Shown here in pieces: positions 17,645-26,653 of a DNA stretch of 64,000 bases. Below the pieces are notes generated by a model, which was not told where the DNA came from, did no database searches, and was given only the letters and a program-made list of their open reading frames with translations. The first letter of the stretch is position 1. Each line of letters opens with the position of its first letter. Source of the stretch: Lachnospiraceae bacterium (GTDB lineage: Bacteria > Bacillota > Clostridia > Lachnospirales > Lachnospiraceae); NCBI GenBank assembly GCA_009774375.1, contig VSNO01000003.1, forward strand, positions 10,397 to 74,396, read 5' to 3'. Position numbers and translations under genes: made by a program.

Positions 17645-17673
17645 TTGTGTTTATTGAAAATATGACATATACT
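17645..17673 (+). promoter_or_regulatory. Putative internal promoter before the ABC transporter gene
   Basis: TTGTGT (17645-17650) and TATACT (17668-17673) are separated by 17 bases, in the 94-base AT-richer gap before the GTG start at 17734. It would allow expression of the exporter apart from the upstream genes. Confidence 0.4.
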
Positions 17674-17733
17674 ATTTTCGAGAGCGATATCTGCAGAAGA
17701 CATAAGGAGCCTTAAAGAAGGGATGGAGTACGT

Positions 17734-19473
17734 GTGCTTAAAATATTAAAAAAGATCAATATATTGATGGACCGAAAACAGAAGGGCGCCATGGCGCGCC
17801 TGTTTGTGATGATGGTGGTCTCGGCGGGACTTGAGACGGGGGCGGTGATGATGGTCATGACTGTGGTGCAGCTGATCCTCGATCCGGTCACATTGGAGCA
17901 GGGGGAAAAATATCAGCTGATATGCAGCACCCTGCACATACAGAGTACAGTGCAGTTTTCTGTTCTTGCGATACTTTTTCTGATCGCGCTGTACATCGCC
18001 AAGAACCTGTTTCAGTTTTTCCTGCAGAGAAATCTGTACCGGTTTGTGTACAGCAACCAGTTTCGGACAGCGTCGAGCCTGATGAAAAATTTTGTCAGGC
18101 GTGAATATGAATATTATCTCAATGCGGAAACATCTGTTATCCAACGAAGCATCACGGCGGATGTCAGCAATATGTACGCGCTGATCATGTCTGTCCTGCA
18201 GATCGCGTCGGAGGCGATCGTCGCCGTGTTCCTCGTGGCGGCGCTCTTCGTGCAGGATCCTGTCATGACAGTCGTGATCGCGGTGCTTCTGGTCGTGACG
18301 CTGGTGGTCATCAAGAATATCATCAAGCCGGTCATGAACCGCACCGGCAAAGAGAACCAGGACTACGGCGCGTCCATGTTCGCGTGGATCTCACAGACCG
18401 TGCAGGGGATCAAGGAGATCAAGGTCGCGGGGCGCGAGCAGTATTTTATAGGAGAGTACTGCAAGGTCGGCGAGGGCTATGTGAAGGCGATGGAGCGTTT
18501 CAGCCTGTTCAATAACACCCCGAAGCTTCTGATCGAGACAGTGTGCATGGCGGGACTGCTCGGTTACATTCTGGTGCTGATCGTGACAGGCGCGAATGTG
18601 TCCGGAATGGTCTCGCTGTTTGCGGCATTTGGGATCGCGGCCATGCGCCTTCTGCCTGCGGCGAGCCGCATCAACAACCAGCTGACGAGCATGGCGTTCA
18701 ATGAGCCGTTTTTCTTCAATGTGAGCGATAATCTCGTCGAGGAGACGGATGAGGCGCACACCGATATTTCCTACGCAGTCGTCGCGAAGGAGAAGCTTCC
18801 GGTCACGAGGGAGGTGAGGCTGTCGGATATCACATATCACTATCCCGGCTCGGACAAGCTGATCTTTGACCACGCGACGGTCTCCTTCCCTATCGGCAGA
18901 TCGATCGGCGTCGTGGGGACGAGCGGCGCCGGCAAGACGACGATCATTGATATCCTGCTGGGGCTGTTAAAACTGCAGGGCGGCAGTGTGCTTGCGGATG
19001 ACGTGGATATACAGGACCACTACAGGGAGTGGCTTGCCAATGTGGGCTATATTCCGCAGATGATCTTTCTGCTGGATGCAGATATCCGGAAGAATGTCGC
19101 CTTTGGCGTTCCGGAGGAGGAGATCGATGACGGGAAGCTCTGGTATGCCCTGCAGGAAGCGCAGCTGGATGAATTTGTCAGGGCGCTGCCGGACGGGGTG
19201 AACACAGGGATCGGGGAGCGCGGCATCCGGCTTTCCGGCGGACAGCGGCAGCGGATCGGTATTGCGAGGGCACTTTACAACGATCCTGAGGTGCTGATTC
19301 TCGACGAGGCGACATCAGCGCTGGACAACGATACGGAGGCGGCGATCATGGAGTCCATAAACAGACTGCACGGTAAAAAAACGCTCGTTATCATCGCGCA
19401 CAGGTTACAGACGATCGAAAAATGTGATATGGTATTCAGAGTGGAGTCCGGTAAGATCGAGAGGGACAGATAA
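17734..19473 (+). CDS. ABC transporter, fused permease and ATPase (PglK/MsbA-like flippase)
   Basis: A half-transporter of 579 residues with six predicted helices in about residues 20-310 and a nucleotide-binding domain after 360. Walker A GTSGAGKT is at 395-402, the LSGGQ signature at 500-504, Walker B LILDEA at 521-526 and the switch His at 556. This layout is shared by MsbA and by PglK, which flips lipid-linked oligosaccharides. No MATE-type Wzx gene occurs in the window, so this protein is the best candidate for moving undecaprenyl-linked units across the membrane. The start is a GTG preceded by a purine-rich GGGATGGAG. Confidence 0.9.
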   Translation: MLKILKKINILMDRKQKGAMARLFVMMVVSAGLETGAVMMVMTVVQLILDPVTLEQGEKYQLICSTLHIQSTVQFSVLAILFLIALYIAKNLFQFFLQRNLYRFVYSNQFRTASSLMKNFVRREYEYYLNAETSVIQRSITADVSNMYALIMSVLQIASEAIVAVFLVAALFVQDPVMTVVIAVLLVVTLVVIKNIIKPVMNRTGKENQDYGASMFAWISQTVQGIKEIKVAGREQYFIGEYCKVGEGYVKAMERFSLFNNTPKLLIETVCMAGLLGYILVLIVTGANVSGMVSLFAAFGIAAMRLLPAASRINNQLTSMAFNEPFFFNVSDNLVEETDEAHTDISYAVVAKEKLPVTREVRLSDITYHYPGSDKLIFDHATVSFPIGRSIGVVGTSGAGKTTIIDILLGLLKLQGGSVLADDVDIQDHYREWLANVGYIPQMIFLLDADIRKNVAFGVPEEEIDDGKLWYALQEAQLDEFVRALPDGVNTGIGERGIRLSGGQRQRIGIARALYNDPEVLILDEATSALDNDTEAAIMESINRLHGKKTLVIIAHRLQTIEKCDMVFRVESGKIERDR

Positions 19474-19512
19474 ACAACAAATGCAAAAAGCGGCGGAGGG
19501 GAAGTGGCGGTT

Positions 19513-20553
19513 ATGAAGCTTAGTATAATCGTACCTGTATATAATATGGCGTCGGACAATAAACTGCGGTATTGTCTCGATTCCCTGATCAATCAGACGA
19601 TCGCGGATTACGAGGTCATAGCAGTCGACGATGCCTCGACGGACGAGTCGTTTGAGATCCTCAGGGAGTATGAATCCAGATATCCGTGGAAGTTCAAGGC
19701 GGTGCAGTCCTATGAGAATGTCAAACAGGGCGGTGCGCGCAACAAGGGACTGGACATCGCGCGCGGCACCTGGGTCGGCTTTGTCGATTCAGACGACTGG
19801 GCGGCGCCGGACATGTATGAAAAGATGATCAGGAAAGCAGAAAAGACCGGAGCGGACGTTGTCGGGTGTGACTATTGTATGGTGGACACGCACACGATGA
19901 ATGTCGGCAGACTGATGCCGAACAATACGATGGACCAGACAGGTGTGCTCGACCATGAACGGTACAAAAAGCTTGTCATGAATCCGGGAAGCATGGTGAT
20001 CAAAGTGTATCTCAAGGCAGTGATCGACGATTACCACCTGCGCTTTCCCGAGAGGACCTTCTATGAGGACAACTGCGCCTCTCCGATCTGGATGCTGCAT
20101 TTTACGCACTTTGAGAAGGTCGAGGAGCCGCTGTATTACTATTATCAGCATGATACCTCCACGGTGCACGCGATCAGCGTCGAGAAGTGTGAGGCGAGGC
20201 TTGCGATGGGAAAGAAGCTGATCGAGGAGGCGCGCCGGTACGGCATATACAAGTCTTACAGGCAGGAGTTTGAGTTTGCCTTTTCGAAGCTCTATTATAT
20301 GAACACCCTTTTTACCTATATGCTCGGGGTCCGGAAGCCGAAGTTAAAGTTTCTGAAGCAGATCGCGGACGGGATCAGACAGGAGTTTCCCGATTTTCAG
20401 GAGAATTTTTATTATCAGAATGCTTTTGATGAGGAACAGAAGAAGCTCGCGGCGATGCATATGCAGTCGCCGCTCAGATTCAAGATCTATTTTCAGCTGC
20501 TCTGTTTTTACCGCAGATGGCTGCGCCGCGGCGCAAAAAATGGAGAGGTATAG
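19513..20553 (+). CDS. Glycosyltransferase family 2
   Basis: A 346-residue GT2 with KLSIIVPVYNM at the start, the VDDASTDES motif, GGARNKGLD and FVDSDDW (metal site), then a longer C-terminal extension (about 230-346) with many aromatic and basic residues, as in CpsJ/EpsJ-like transferases. ATG 19513 is preferred to a GTG at 19504 because the GGAGGGG site at 19495-19501 is then at normal distance. It stops three bases before the MBOAT gene, so the two are almost certainly co-transcribed. The sugar is unknown. Confidence 0.85.
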   Translation: MKLSIIVPVYNMASDNKLRYCLDSLINQTIADYEVIAVDDASTDESFEILREYESRYPWKFKAVQSYENVKQGGARNKGLDIARGTWVGFVDSDDWAAPDMYEKMIRKAEKTGADVVGCDYCMVDTHTMNVGRLMPNNTMDQTGVLDHERYKKLVMNPGSMVIKVYLKAVIDDYHLRFPERTFYEDNCASPIWMLHFTHFEKVEEPLYYYYQHDTSTVHAISVEKCEARLAMGKKLIEEARRYGIYKSYRQEFEFAFSKLYYMNTLFTYMLGVRKPKLKFLKQIADGIRQEFPDFQENFYYQNAFDEEQKKLAAMHMQSPLRFKIYFQLLCFYRRWLRRGAKNGEV

Positions 20554-20556
20554 GAT

Positions 20557-22065
20557 ATGCAGTTTACTTCTTTTGATTTTCTGGTCTTTTTTCCAGTGGT
20601 AGTGCTGTTGTTTTATCTGATGCCCAGGCGGCTGCGCCAGCTGTGGCTCTTGCTGGCAAGCTACTATTTCTATATGGGGTGGAATGCAAAATACGCGCTG
20701 CTGATACTGGCTTCTACGATCATTACATACCTGTGTGCGGTATTGATGGACCGTGTCGGGATACAGGATGGGAGTAGGAGAACATGCAGATGGATCCTTG
20801 CGGCAGGGATCGTGAGTAATCTTGCGATCCTTGTGTTTTTCAAATATTTCTATTTCCTGCACGACACTTTTGCCGCGCTCTTTTCCGTGTTCGGCGTACA
20901 GATCAGGGCGCCGCGGCTCGAGATCCTCCTGCCTGTAGGGATCTCGTTCTACACGTTCCAGGCGCTGGGGTATGTGATCGACGTGTACAGGGGAACCGTG
21001 AAGGCGGAAAAAAATTTCGTGCGTTATGCATTGTTTGTGTCGTTCTTTCCACAGCTTGTTGCCGGGCCGATCGAGCGGAGCGGGAATCTGCTGGGGCAGC
21101 TTGAGAAGATCTCGGACAAAAAACTTTCCGAGGGTCCATGGAGCTTTGAGAAGGCGACGAGAGGCATGCTGCTGATCCTGTGGGGATTTTTCATGAAGAT
21201 GGTCATCGCAGACAGGGCCGCAGTGCTCGTCAACCAGGTGTTTGGCATTTATTATATGTTCAGCGGCGTGGCGCTCACGCTGGCGATCGTGCTGTTCGCC
21301 GTTCAGATCTACTGTGATTTTGCGAGCTATTCGGTGATCGCGATGGGGGCGGCGAAGGTGCTCGGGATCGATCTGATGACCAACTTTGAGGCGCCGTTTT
21401 TCTCGAGGAGCATCGGCGAGTTCTGGCGGCGCTGGCATGTATCGCTGAGTTCGTGGTTCCGCGATTATCTCTACATCCCGCTCGGCGGGGGGAGATGCTC
21501 GAAACCCAGGAAATATCTTAACAATATGGTGACGTTCGTCGTGAGCGGACTCTGGCATGGCGCGAGCTGGAACTATGTGGTGTGGGGGGCGATACAGGGG
21601 CTGTATATCGTGATCGGGGATCTGACAAGACCGCTGAAGGCAAAGTGTACCAGCTTTTTTCATGTGCGCGTGAAGACGTTTGGCTACCAGTTTTTTCAGG
21701 GGCTGTGTACTTTTTTTCTGTTCGTGCTGTCTCTGGTGTTCTTCAGGGCTGATACGGTGAAGGATGCCGTCTATTATATCCAGCGGATGTTCACGACGTT
21801 CGACGTGTGGTCCCTGTTTGACGAGTCGGTCTATTATCTGGGACTCGACAAGAAGGAGATGGGGATCCTGTGGGCCGGTATCCTGCTGCTGATCCTTGTC
21901 GACGCCTGCTATGCGAGGAAAAGGGTGCTGTTCGACACCGTGGTGAAGAGCCAGTGCCTCGCAGTGCAGTATGTGATCGTGGCGGTGCTGCTCGTGATGG
22001 TGATCGTGTTTGGCGTGTACGGAGAGGGGTACGACGCCAGCCAGTTTATTTATTTCCAGTTTTAG
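20557..22065 (+). CDS. MBOAT family O-acyltransferase (AlgI/DltB-like)
   Basis: A 502-residue polytopic membrane protein. The N-terminal QFTSFDFLVFF segment, the SYYFYMGWN motif, the GEFWRRWHVSLSSWFRDY segment and the catalytic histidine at 334 in SGLWHGASW are typical of MBOAT enzymes that pass acyl (usually acetyl) groups through the membrane to extracytoplasmic polysaccharide, as AlgI does for alginate. It is followed 9 bases later by an SGNH-type protein, the usual partner that completes the transfer. So O-acetylation of the finished or growing glycan is likely. Confidence 0.93.
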   Translation: MQFTSFDFLVFFPVVVLLFYLMPRRLRQLWLLLASYYFYMGWNAKYALLILASTIITYLCAVLMDRVGIQDGSRRTCRWILAAGIVSNLAILVFFKYFYFLHDTFAALFSVFGVQIRAPRLEILLPVGISFYTFQALGYVIDVYRGTVKAEKNFVRYALFVSFFPQLVAGPIERSGNLLGQLEKISDKKLSEGPWSFEKATRGMLLILWGFFMKMVIADRAAVLVNQVFGIYYMFSGVALTLAIVLFAVQIYCDFASYSVIAMGAAKVLGIDLMTNFEAPFFSRSIGEFWRRWHVSLSSWFRDYLYIPLGGGRCSKPRKYLNNMVTFVVSGLWHGASWNYVVWGAIQGLYIVIGDLTRPLKAKCTSFFHVRVKTFGYQFFQGLCTFFLFVLSLVFFRADTVKDAVYYIQRMFTTFDVWSLFDESVYYLGLDKKEMGILWAGILLLILVDACYARKRVLFDTVVKSQCLAVQYVIVAVLLVMVIVFGVYGEGYDASQFIYFQF

Positions 22066-22074
22066 GAGGTCGGA

Positions 22075-23430
22075 ATGACAAGAAGGACAGTATTTTCGCG
22101 GATCATATCCATAGCGGTCTTTATCCTGGCGATCGGTCTGGTGCTGTCTGTCACGGGGCAGATCATCCGCGCGAAGTTCATAGGGGATTCCACGACGATC
22201 GTGGATGGTTTCTACGCGGAGAAGCGAAATGACATTGACCTGGTCGTGATCGGCAGCAGCAACAGTTTCTGCACGGTCGACCCGATCGTCCTGTATGAGG
22301 AGTACGGTATCGCGGCGTATGACTTTGGGAGTTCATCACAGCCGATGAACCTCTCGGTGCTCTATCTCAGGGAGGCGCTCAAAACCCAGCAGCCAAAGGT
22401 GGTCGCGCTGGAGATCAACATGATGACGAGCGACAGTGTCAGCAGCCGCGGCGAGGCGGGGCTCCGCTGGGGGTTTACGAACATACCGCTCTCGGTGGAC
22501 AAGCTCAGGTGCATATACCAGTCCCTGGGGGAAGTGAATGCGGAATATTTTACTTATGTATTTCCGGTCTTCCGCTACCACAACCGCTGGAAGGAGCTTT
22601 CAAAGACAGATTACACATATTTTTACAAGGATAAGACAAACTATACAAAAGGGTATCTGGAGACGCAGGCTGTCTCGGAGACAGCGGTCAACCTGACGGA
22701 CTACGGGTTTGAGGGAGAGGCGTGGATCGAGGAGGAGAATGTCGCCTGCCTGGATGAGATGGTGCAGCTGTGCAGGCAGAAAAATGTAGAACTGCTGTTA
22801 TTTAAATCGCCGAAGGAGAACTGGCACCGCTATGAGACTGAGGCTGTGAGAGCGCTCGCCGGTGAGCGCGGGCTGCAGTTTGTAGATTTCAATGAGCTGT
22901 ACAGCGACGGGAAGATCGAGCTTGACATGGCAGCCGATTTCAGGGATTCGCAGCACCTCAACGATTCGGGGGCGCAAAAAGTCACCAGGTATCTCGGCGG
23001 CTATATCAGGGAAAATTATGAACTGCCGGACAGGAGGGACGATGCGGAACCCAACGCGTGGGATGAAGCGTGTGCCTACAGGCACCGAAAGGGCTGGCAG
23101 GAGTACATGGGGGCGCAGACGGCGCGGGAATGTATCGAGCTGCTGCAGGATGACAAGGACTATGTGCTGGTCGTGACGGATGCGCAGAACAAGGGCGGTG
23201 TGCGGCAGTGGGTGTATCAGGACTGCAGTGTCGCGCTCGATCTGATATGGCAGGACGATGGCATCCGGCACATGAAGATCGGGGAGAGTGAGCTTGTGCT
23301 GTCAAAGCTCGGCGCGCTGCATCAGATCCTGATCGACGGTGTGGAGCAATACCAGGCGGGTACCCGTTGGAGTATCATCGTGTACGACAAGATCCTGGGC
23401 AGTGTCACGGCGAATCTGACATTTCAGTAA
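22075..23430 (+). CDS. SGNH/AlgJ-DltD-like membrane-anchored acyl-transfer partner
   Basis: A 451-residue protein with one N-terminal membrane helix (about residues 10-30) and a large extracytoplasmic domain. The VVIGSSNSF segment supplies a candidate nucleophile Ser62 and a DSQH segment near residue 290 supplies the Asp/His pair expected for an SGNH fold. It is encoded just after the MBOAT protein with an AGGAGG site. Together they should acylate glycan outside the membrane. The last ~120 residues are an extra domain without recognised similarity. Its TAA stop lies within the left arm of the structured element that follows. Confidence 0.75.
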   Translation: MTRRTVFSRIISIAVFILAIGLVLSVTGQIIRAKFIGDSTTIVDGFYAEKRNDIDLVVIGSSNSFCTVDPIVLYEEYGIAAYDFGSSSQPMNLSVLYLREALKTQQPKVVALEINMMTSDSVSSRGEAGLRWGFTNIPLSVDKLRCIYQSLGEVNAEYFTYVFPVFRYHNRWKELSKTDYTYFYKDKTNYTKGYLETQAVSETAVNLTDYGFEGEAWIEEENVACLDEMVQLCRQKNVELLLFKSPKENWHRYETEAVRALAGERGLQFVDFNELYSDGKIELDMAADFRDSQHLNDSGAQKVTRYLGGYIRENYELPDRRDDAEPNAWDEACAYRHRKGWQEYMGAQTARECIELLQDDKDYVLVVTDAQNKGGVRQWVYQDCSVALDLIWQDDGIRHMKIGESELVLSKLGALHQILIDGVEQYQAGTRWSIIVYDKILGSVTANLTFQ

Positions 23431-23562
23431 CAGTTCGGCCAGGACTTTGCACTATGCTGCAAAGTCCGTAAGAATGTGTAGTGGTTGAGATGCATCAAGC
23501 CATCGCAAAGCGATTATGCATGCTTGATGCTCGTAACAGGAAACCAAAGGCTGAACTGTTAC
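23427..23562 (+). other. Highly structured non-coding element (possible ncRNA or small palindromic mobile element)
   Basis: A 14-bp outer inverted repeat with one G-U pair (23427-23440 with 23549-23562) encloses two further hairpins: 23442-23451 paired with 23458-23467 (10 bp, perfect) and 23492-23500 paired with 23522-23530 (9 bp, perfect) which itself contains a 5-bp hairpin (23502-23506 with 23510-23514). The whole folds as a multibranched structure. There is no T-run, so it is not a simple terminator. Its compact, closed architecture suits a structured RNA or a MITE/REP-like repeat. Confidence 0.65.
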
Positions 23563-23590
23563 ACATTTCAGGAATAACTATTGTAATGTT

Positions 23591-23619
23591 TTGACGGACA
23601 GGGGAAAATGTGGTAGAAT
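23591..23619 (+). promoter_or_regulatory. Strong putative sigma-A promoter for the pseudaminic acid operon
   Basis: TTGACG (23591-23596), a 17-base spacer and TAGAAT (23614-23619), with a TGG just before the -10 box (extended -10). It lies 29 bases after the structured element and 43 bases before pseB, in an otherwise long run of closely packed genes, so it is the most convincing transcription start in the window. Confidence 0.75.
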
Positions 23620-23662
23620 TGGGAAGAATTAGAAATAATGCAGATAGATTTGGAGGAGTATG

Positions 23663-24658
23663 ATGATATTAGATGATAAAACGATACTGATCACAGGCGG
23701 TACAGGTTCTTTTGGAAGGTGCTTTGCCAGGCATGCCCTGACACATTACAACCCGAAGAAGATCATTATCTATTCGAGGGACGAGTTCAAGCAGTGGGTG
23801 ATGGCGAACGATTTTGCAGAGTACAAGGACAGGCTGCGCTTTTTCATCGGCGATGTGCGCGACTATGAGCGCATGAAGCGCGCGTTTGAGGGGGTGGACT
23901 ATGTGATCCACGCGGCGGCGCTGAAGCAGGTGCCGGCGTGCGAGTACAATCCCAACGAGGCGATCAAGACCAATGTGAACGGTGCGCAGAATGTCATCGA
24001 CGCCGCGCTGAACACGGGGGTTCAGAAGGTGGTGGCGCTGTCCACGGACAAGGCGGTCAATCCGGTGAACCTGTACGGGGGCACGAAGCTTGTGTCAGAC
24101 AAACTGTTCATCGCGGCGAACGCGTACTGCGGCACGAAGGATCTGAACTTCTCTATCGTGCGGTACGGAAATGTGGCGGGCAGCCGCGGTTCGATCATTC
24201 CGCTTTTTCAGAAGCTGATCTACGAGGGTGTCAGGGAGCTTCCGATCACGGATTACCGCATGACACGCTTCTGGATCAGTCTGACGCAGGGGGTGGAGCT
24301 TGTGGTCAAGGCGCTTGAGGAGGCAAAGGGCGGCGAGACCTTTATCAGCAGGATCCCTTCCTTCAAGATCACGGATCTGGCGGAGGCGATGGCGCCGGGC
24401 ATGAGGACGGTCGAGGTCGGCATCCGCCCCGGCGAGAAGCTTCACGAGGTGATGATCACGGCGGAGGACTCCATCACGACCTATGAATATGACAAGAATT
24501 ATATCATCTATCCGCAGATGTTCTGGCAGGAGTCAAAGCGCCCGAATCCGAGCGGCAGGAAGGTGGAGGACGGCTTCTACTACTCGTCGGGAAACAACCG
24601 TGAGTGGCTCACGGTGGATCAGATCAAAGAGCTTCTGAAGACGGACCTGCATGAGTAG
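23663..24658 (+). CDS. pseB: UDP-GlcNAc 4,6-dehydratase (inverting), PseB
   Basis: First enzyme of pseudaminic acid synthesis: it makes UDP-2-acetamido-2,6-dideoxy-beta-L-arabino-hexos-4-ulose from UDP-GlcNAc. The 331-residue soluble protein has the TGGTGSFG nucleotide motif, the YSRDEFKQ segment and the AALKQVPACEYNP segment typical of PseB, and STDK (127-130) with Tyr138/Lys142 at the active site. Of two adjacent ATGs (23660, 23663) the second has better spacing from TGGAGGAG. It is a paralogue of the C-terminal domain of the protein encoded at 47145 but has no membrane part. It is the promoter-proximal gene of an eight-gene operon. Confidence 0.93.
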   Translation: MILDDKTILITGGTGSFGRCFARHALTHYNPKKIIIYSRDEFKQWVMANDFAEYKDRLRFFIGDVRDYERMKRAFEGVDYVIHAAALKQVPACEYNPNEAIKTNVNGAQNVIDAALNTGVQKVVALSTDKAVNPVNLYGGTKLVSDKLFIAANAYCGTKDLNFSIVRYGNVAGSRGSIIPLFQKLIYEGVRELPITDYRMTRFWISLTQGVELVVKALEEAKGGETFISRIPSFKITDLAEAMAPGMRTVEVGIRPGEKLHEVMITAEDSITTYEYDKNYIIYPQMFWQESKRPNPSGRKVEDGFYYSSGNNREWLTVDQIKELLKTDLHE

Positions 24659-24678
24659 GCGGCGGGAACAGAAAGGAA

Positions 24679-25884
24679 ATGGGTGTCAGGATGGAGAAAC
24701 CAGCGATTGCCGGAGGGACTCCGGTCAGGGATACAAAACTGTATTATGGTCATCAGTATGTCGACAAGGCGGATGTGAAGGCTGTGGAGGAGGTGCTCAC
24801 CAGCGACTATCTCACCTGCGGGCCGAAAGTTGCGGCGCTCGAAGAAAAGCTCTGTGAGATCACGGGGGCAAAATATGCGGTCGCTGTCAGCAACGGCACG
24901 GCGGCGCTCCATATAGCGGCGATGGCGGCAGGCGTGGGCGAGGGGGATGAGCTGATCACAACGCCGATCACCTTTGCGGCGTCCGCAAACTGTGCGCTCT
25001 ACTGTGGGGGCAGGCCGGTCTTTGCGGATATCGATCCGGATACCTACAATATCGATCCGGCGAGTGTGCGGCAGAAGATCACAGACCGCACCAGGGCGGT
25101 CGTCGCTGTGGACTATACAGGGCAGGCCGCGAAGCTGGATGAGCTGCTTGGGATGTGTCATGAAAAAGGGATCGTGCTGATCGAGGACAGCGCGCATTCC
25201 ATTGGAACAAAGTACAAAGGAAAGCCGGTTGGCAGTATTTCGGACATGACGACATTCAGCTTCCATCCCGTGAAGACCGTGACGGGAGGAGAGGGCGGTG
25301 CAGTCCTCACAAACCGCGGGGACCTGTACGAAAAGCTGCTGCTCTACCGCTCCCACGGCATTACCAAGGACGAGGCGTATTATGTGAATGAGAGCCACGG
25401 ATCCTGGTATCATGAGCAGATCGACCTGGGATACAATTACAGGCTTACGGACATCCAGTGCGCACTGATCCTGAGCCAGATCGACAAGCTTGCACAGTTT
25501 GCCGGGCGGCGCAGGGAGATCGTAGAACGCTACGACAGGGCATTTTCACAGATACCGCAGCTCTTTGTGCAGCGGGAGATCCCGGAGTCTGACACGACGA
25601 GGCATCTCTACATACTGCGGATCGTGCCGGAGATGCTGACGATCGACCGCAGGGGCTTTTTCGAGGCGATGGCGGCGGAGAATATCTGCTGCAATGTGCA
25701 TTATATTCCGGTCTACTGGCATCCGTATTACCAGAAACTCGGCTATAAAAAGGGCATCTGTCCCAATGCGGAAAAGCTCTACAGTGAGATGATGAGTCTG
25801 CCGATCTACTATACGCTGTCTGATCAGGATGTCGATGATGTGATCACGGCAGTGCGCAGGATCGTGGCTTATTATAAAAAGTAG
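24679..25884 (+). CDS. pseC: UDP-4-amino-4,6-dideoxy-L-AltNAc transaminase, PseC
   Basis: PLP-dependent DegT/DnrJ/EryC1 aminotransferase acting on the PseB product. Features in the 401 residues are the SNGTAALH cofactor-phosphate loop, IEDSAHS (the Asp that pairs with PLP) and Lys199 in SFHPVKTVTGGEGG, the Schiff-base lysine; the HPVK context is characteristic of the PseC subgroup. Gene position right after pseB supports the assignment. ATG 24679 follows an AAAGGA site; an internal ATG at 24691 is possible. Confidence 0.92.
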   Translation: MGVRMEKPAIAGGTPVRDTKLYYGHQYVDKADVKAVEEVLTSDYLTCGPKVAALEEKLCEITGAKYAVAVSNGTAALHIAAMAAGVGEGDELITTPITFAASANCALYCGGRPVFADIDPDTYNIDPASVRQKITDRTRAVVAVDYTGQAAKLDELLGMCHEKGIVLIEDSAHSIGTKYKGKPVGSISDMTTFSFHPVKTVTGGEGGAVLTNRGDLYEKLLLYRSHGITKDEAYYVNESHGSWYHEQIDLGYNYRLTDIQCALILSQIDKLAQFAGRRREIVERYDRAFSQIPQLFVQREIPESDTTRHLYILRIVPEMLTIDRRGFFEAMAAENICCNVHYIPVYWHPYYQKLGYKKGICPNAEKLYSEMMSLPIYYTLSDQDVDDVITAVRRIVAYYKK

Positions 25885-25892
25885 TATGATAT

Positions 25893-25916
25893 AAGTCTGG
25901 TTGAAAGACCAGACTT
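25893..25916 (+). terminator. Hairpin between pseC and pseF
   Basis: A perfect 9-bp stem (25893-25901 with 25908-25916) and 6-base loop, followed by only two more T residues. In the middle of an operon it may lower read-through or shield the 3' end of the pseBC message. Confidence 0.4.
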
Positions 25917-25954
25917 TTCGCAATATATTTGTGGAGAAAGGGGAAAAGCGGATC

Positions 25955-26653
25955 ATGGGGAACAACATAGCGATCATAACGGCGAGGGGCGGCAGTAAGC
26001 GGATCCCGCGCAAGAATATCAGACCGTTTCTGGGCAGGCCGATCCTGGAGTACAGTATTGAGGCGGCGCTGCAGGCGGGGCTGTTTCAGGAGGTCATGGT
26101 ATCGACAGACGATGAGGAGATCGCGCGGGTCGCAGAAAAGGCGGGCGCTAAGGTGCCCTTTTTCAGAAGTGCGGACACTGCCAATGATTTTGCCACGACG
26201 GCAGACGTCGTGGAGGAGGTGCTTGCATCTTATGAGAGGATCGGCAGGGACTTCCATGCGGCGTGCTGCATCTATCCTACAGCGCCGTTTGTGACAGCTG
26301 ATGCCATCAGGGAGGCCATGGGGCTTCTGGAGCAGGAGCAGGCAGACTGTGTGATTCCGGTGGTGAAGTTCTCCTTTCCGCCGCAGCGGGGCGTCGTGGT
26401 AAGCGGGGGAAGGCTGGCGCCGAAGTGGCCGGAAAACATGGCAAAGCGCTCGCAGGATCTGGAGCCGCTGTACCATGACTGCGGCCAGTTCTACTGCCTG
26501 GATGTCGGGCGCTTCAGGCAGCAGAAGGCGATCTGGATGGAGAACGCGGTTCCGTTCATACAGGATGAAAAGTATGTACAGGATATCGATACGCTGCAGG
26601 ACTGGGAGATCGCAGAGATGAAATATCAGATGATGCGGGGGAGGACGATATGA
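25955..26653 (+). CDS. pseF: CMP-pseudaminic acid cytidylyltransferase, PseF
   Basis: Activates pseudaminic acid with CTP to CMP-Pse, the donor for transfer. The 232-residue protein starts with IAIITARGGSKRIPRKN, the CTP-binding loop of the NeuA/KdsB family, and has STDDEEIA and YPTAPF segments typical of PseF rather than NeuA of sialic acid synthesis. The frame is open further upstream to 25901 but ATG 25955 fits the family. It overlaps pseI by four bases (ATGA). Confidence 0.9.
   Translation: MGNNIAIITARGGSKRIPRKNIRPFLGRPILEYSIEAALQAGLFQEVMVSTDDEEIARVAEKAGAKVPFFRSADTANDFATTADVVEEVLASYERIGRDFHAACCIYPTAPFVTADAIREAMGLLEQEQADCVIPVVKFSFPPQRGVVVSGGRLAPKWPENMAKRSQDLEPLYHDCGQFYCLDVGRFRQQKAIWMENAVPFIQDEKYVQDIDTLQDWEIAEMKYQMMRGRTI

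Noticed and set aside
20344..21663. Long open frame of 439 codons on the minus strand.
   Set aside because: It lies opposite the well-supported MBOAT and GT2 genes, its translation is rich in His, Arg and Pro as expected from the complement of GC-rich coding DNA, and it has no family motif.
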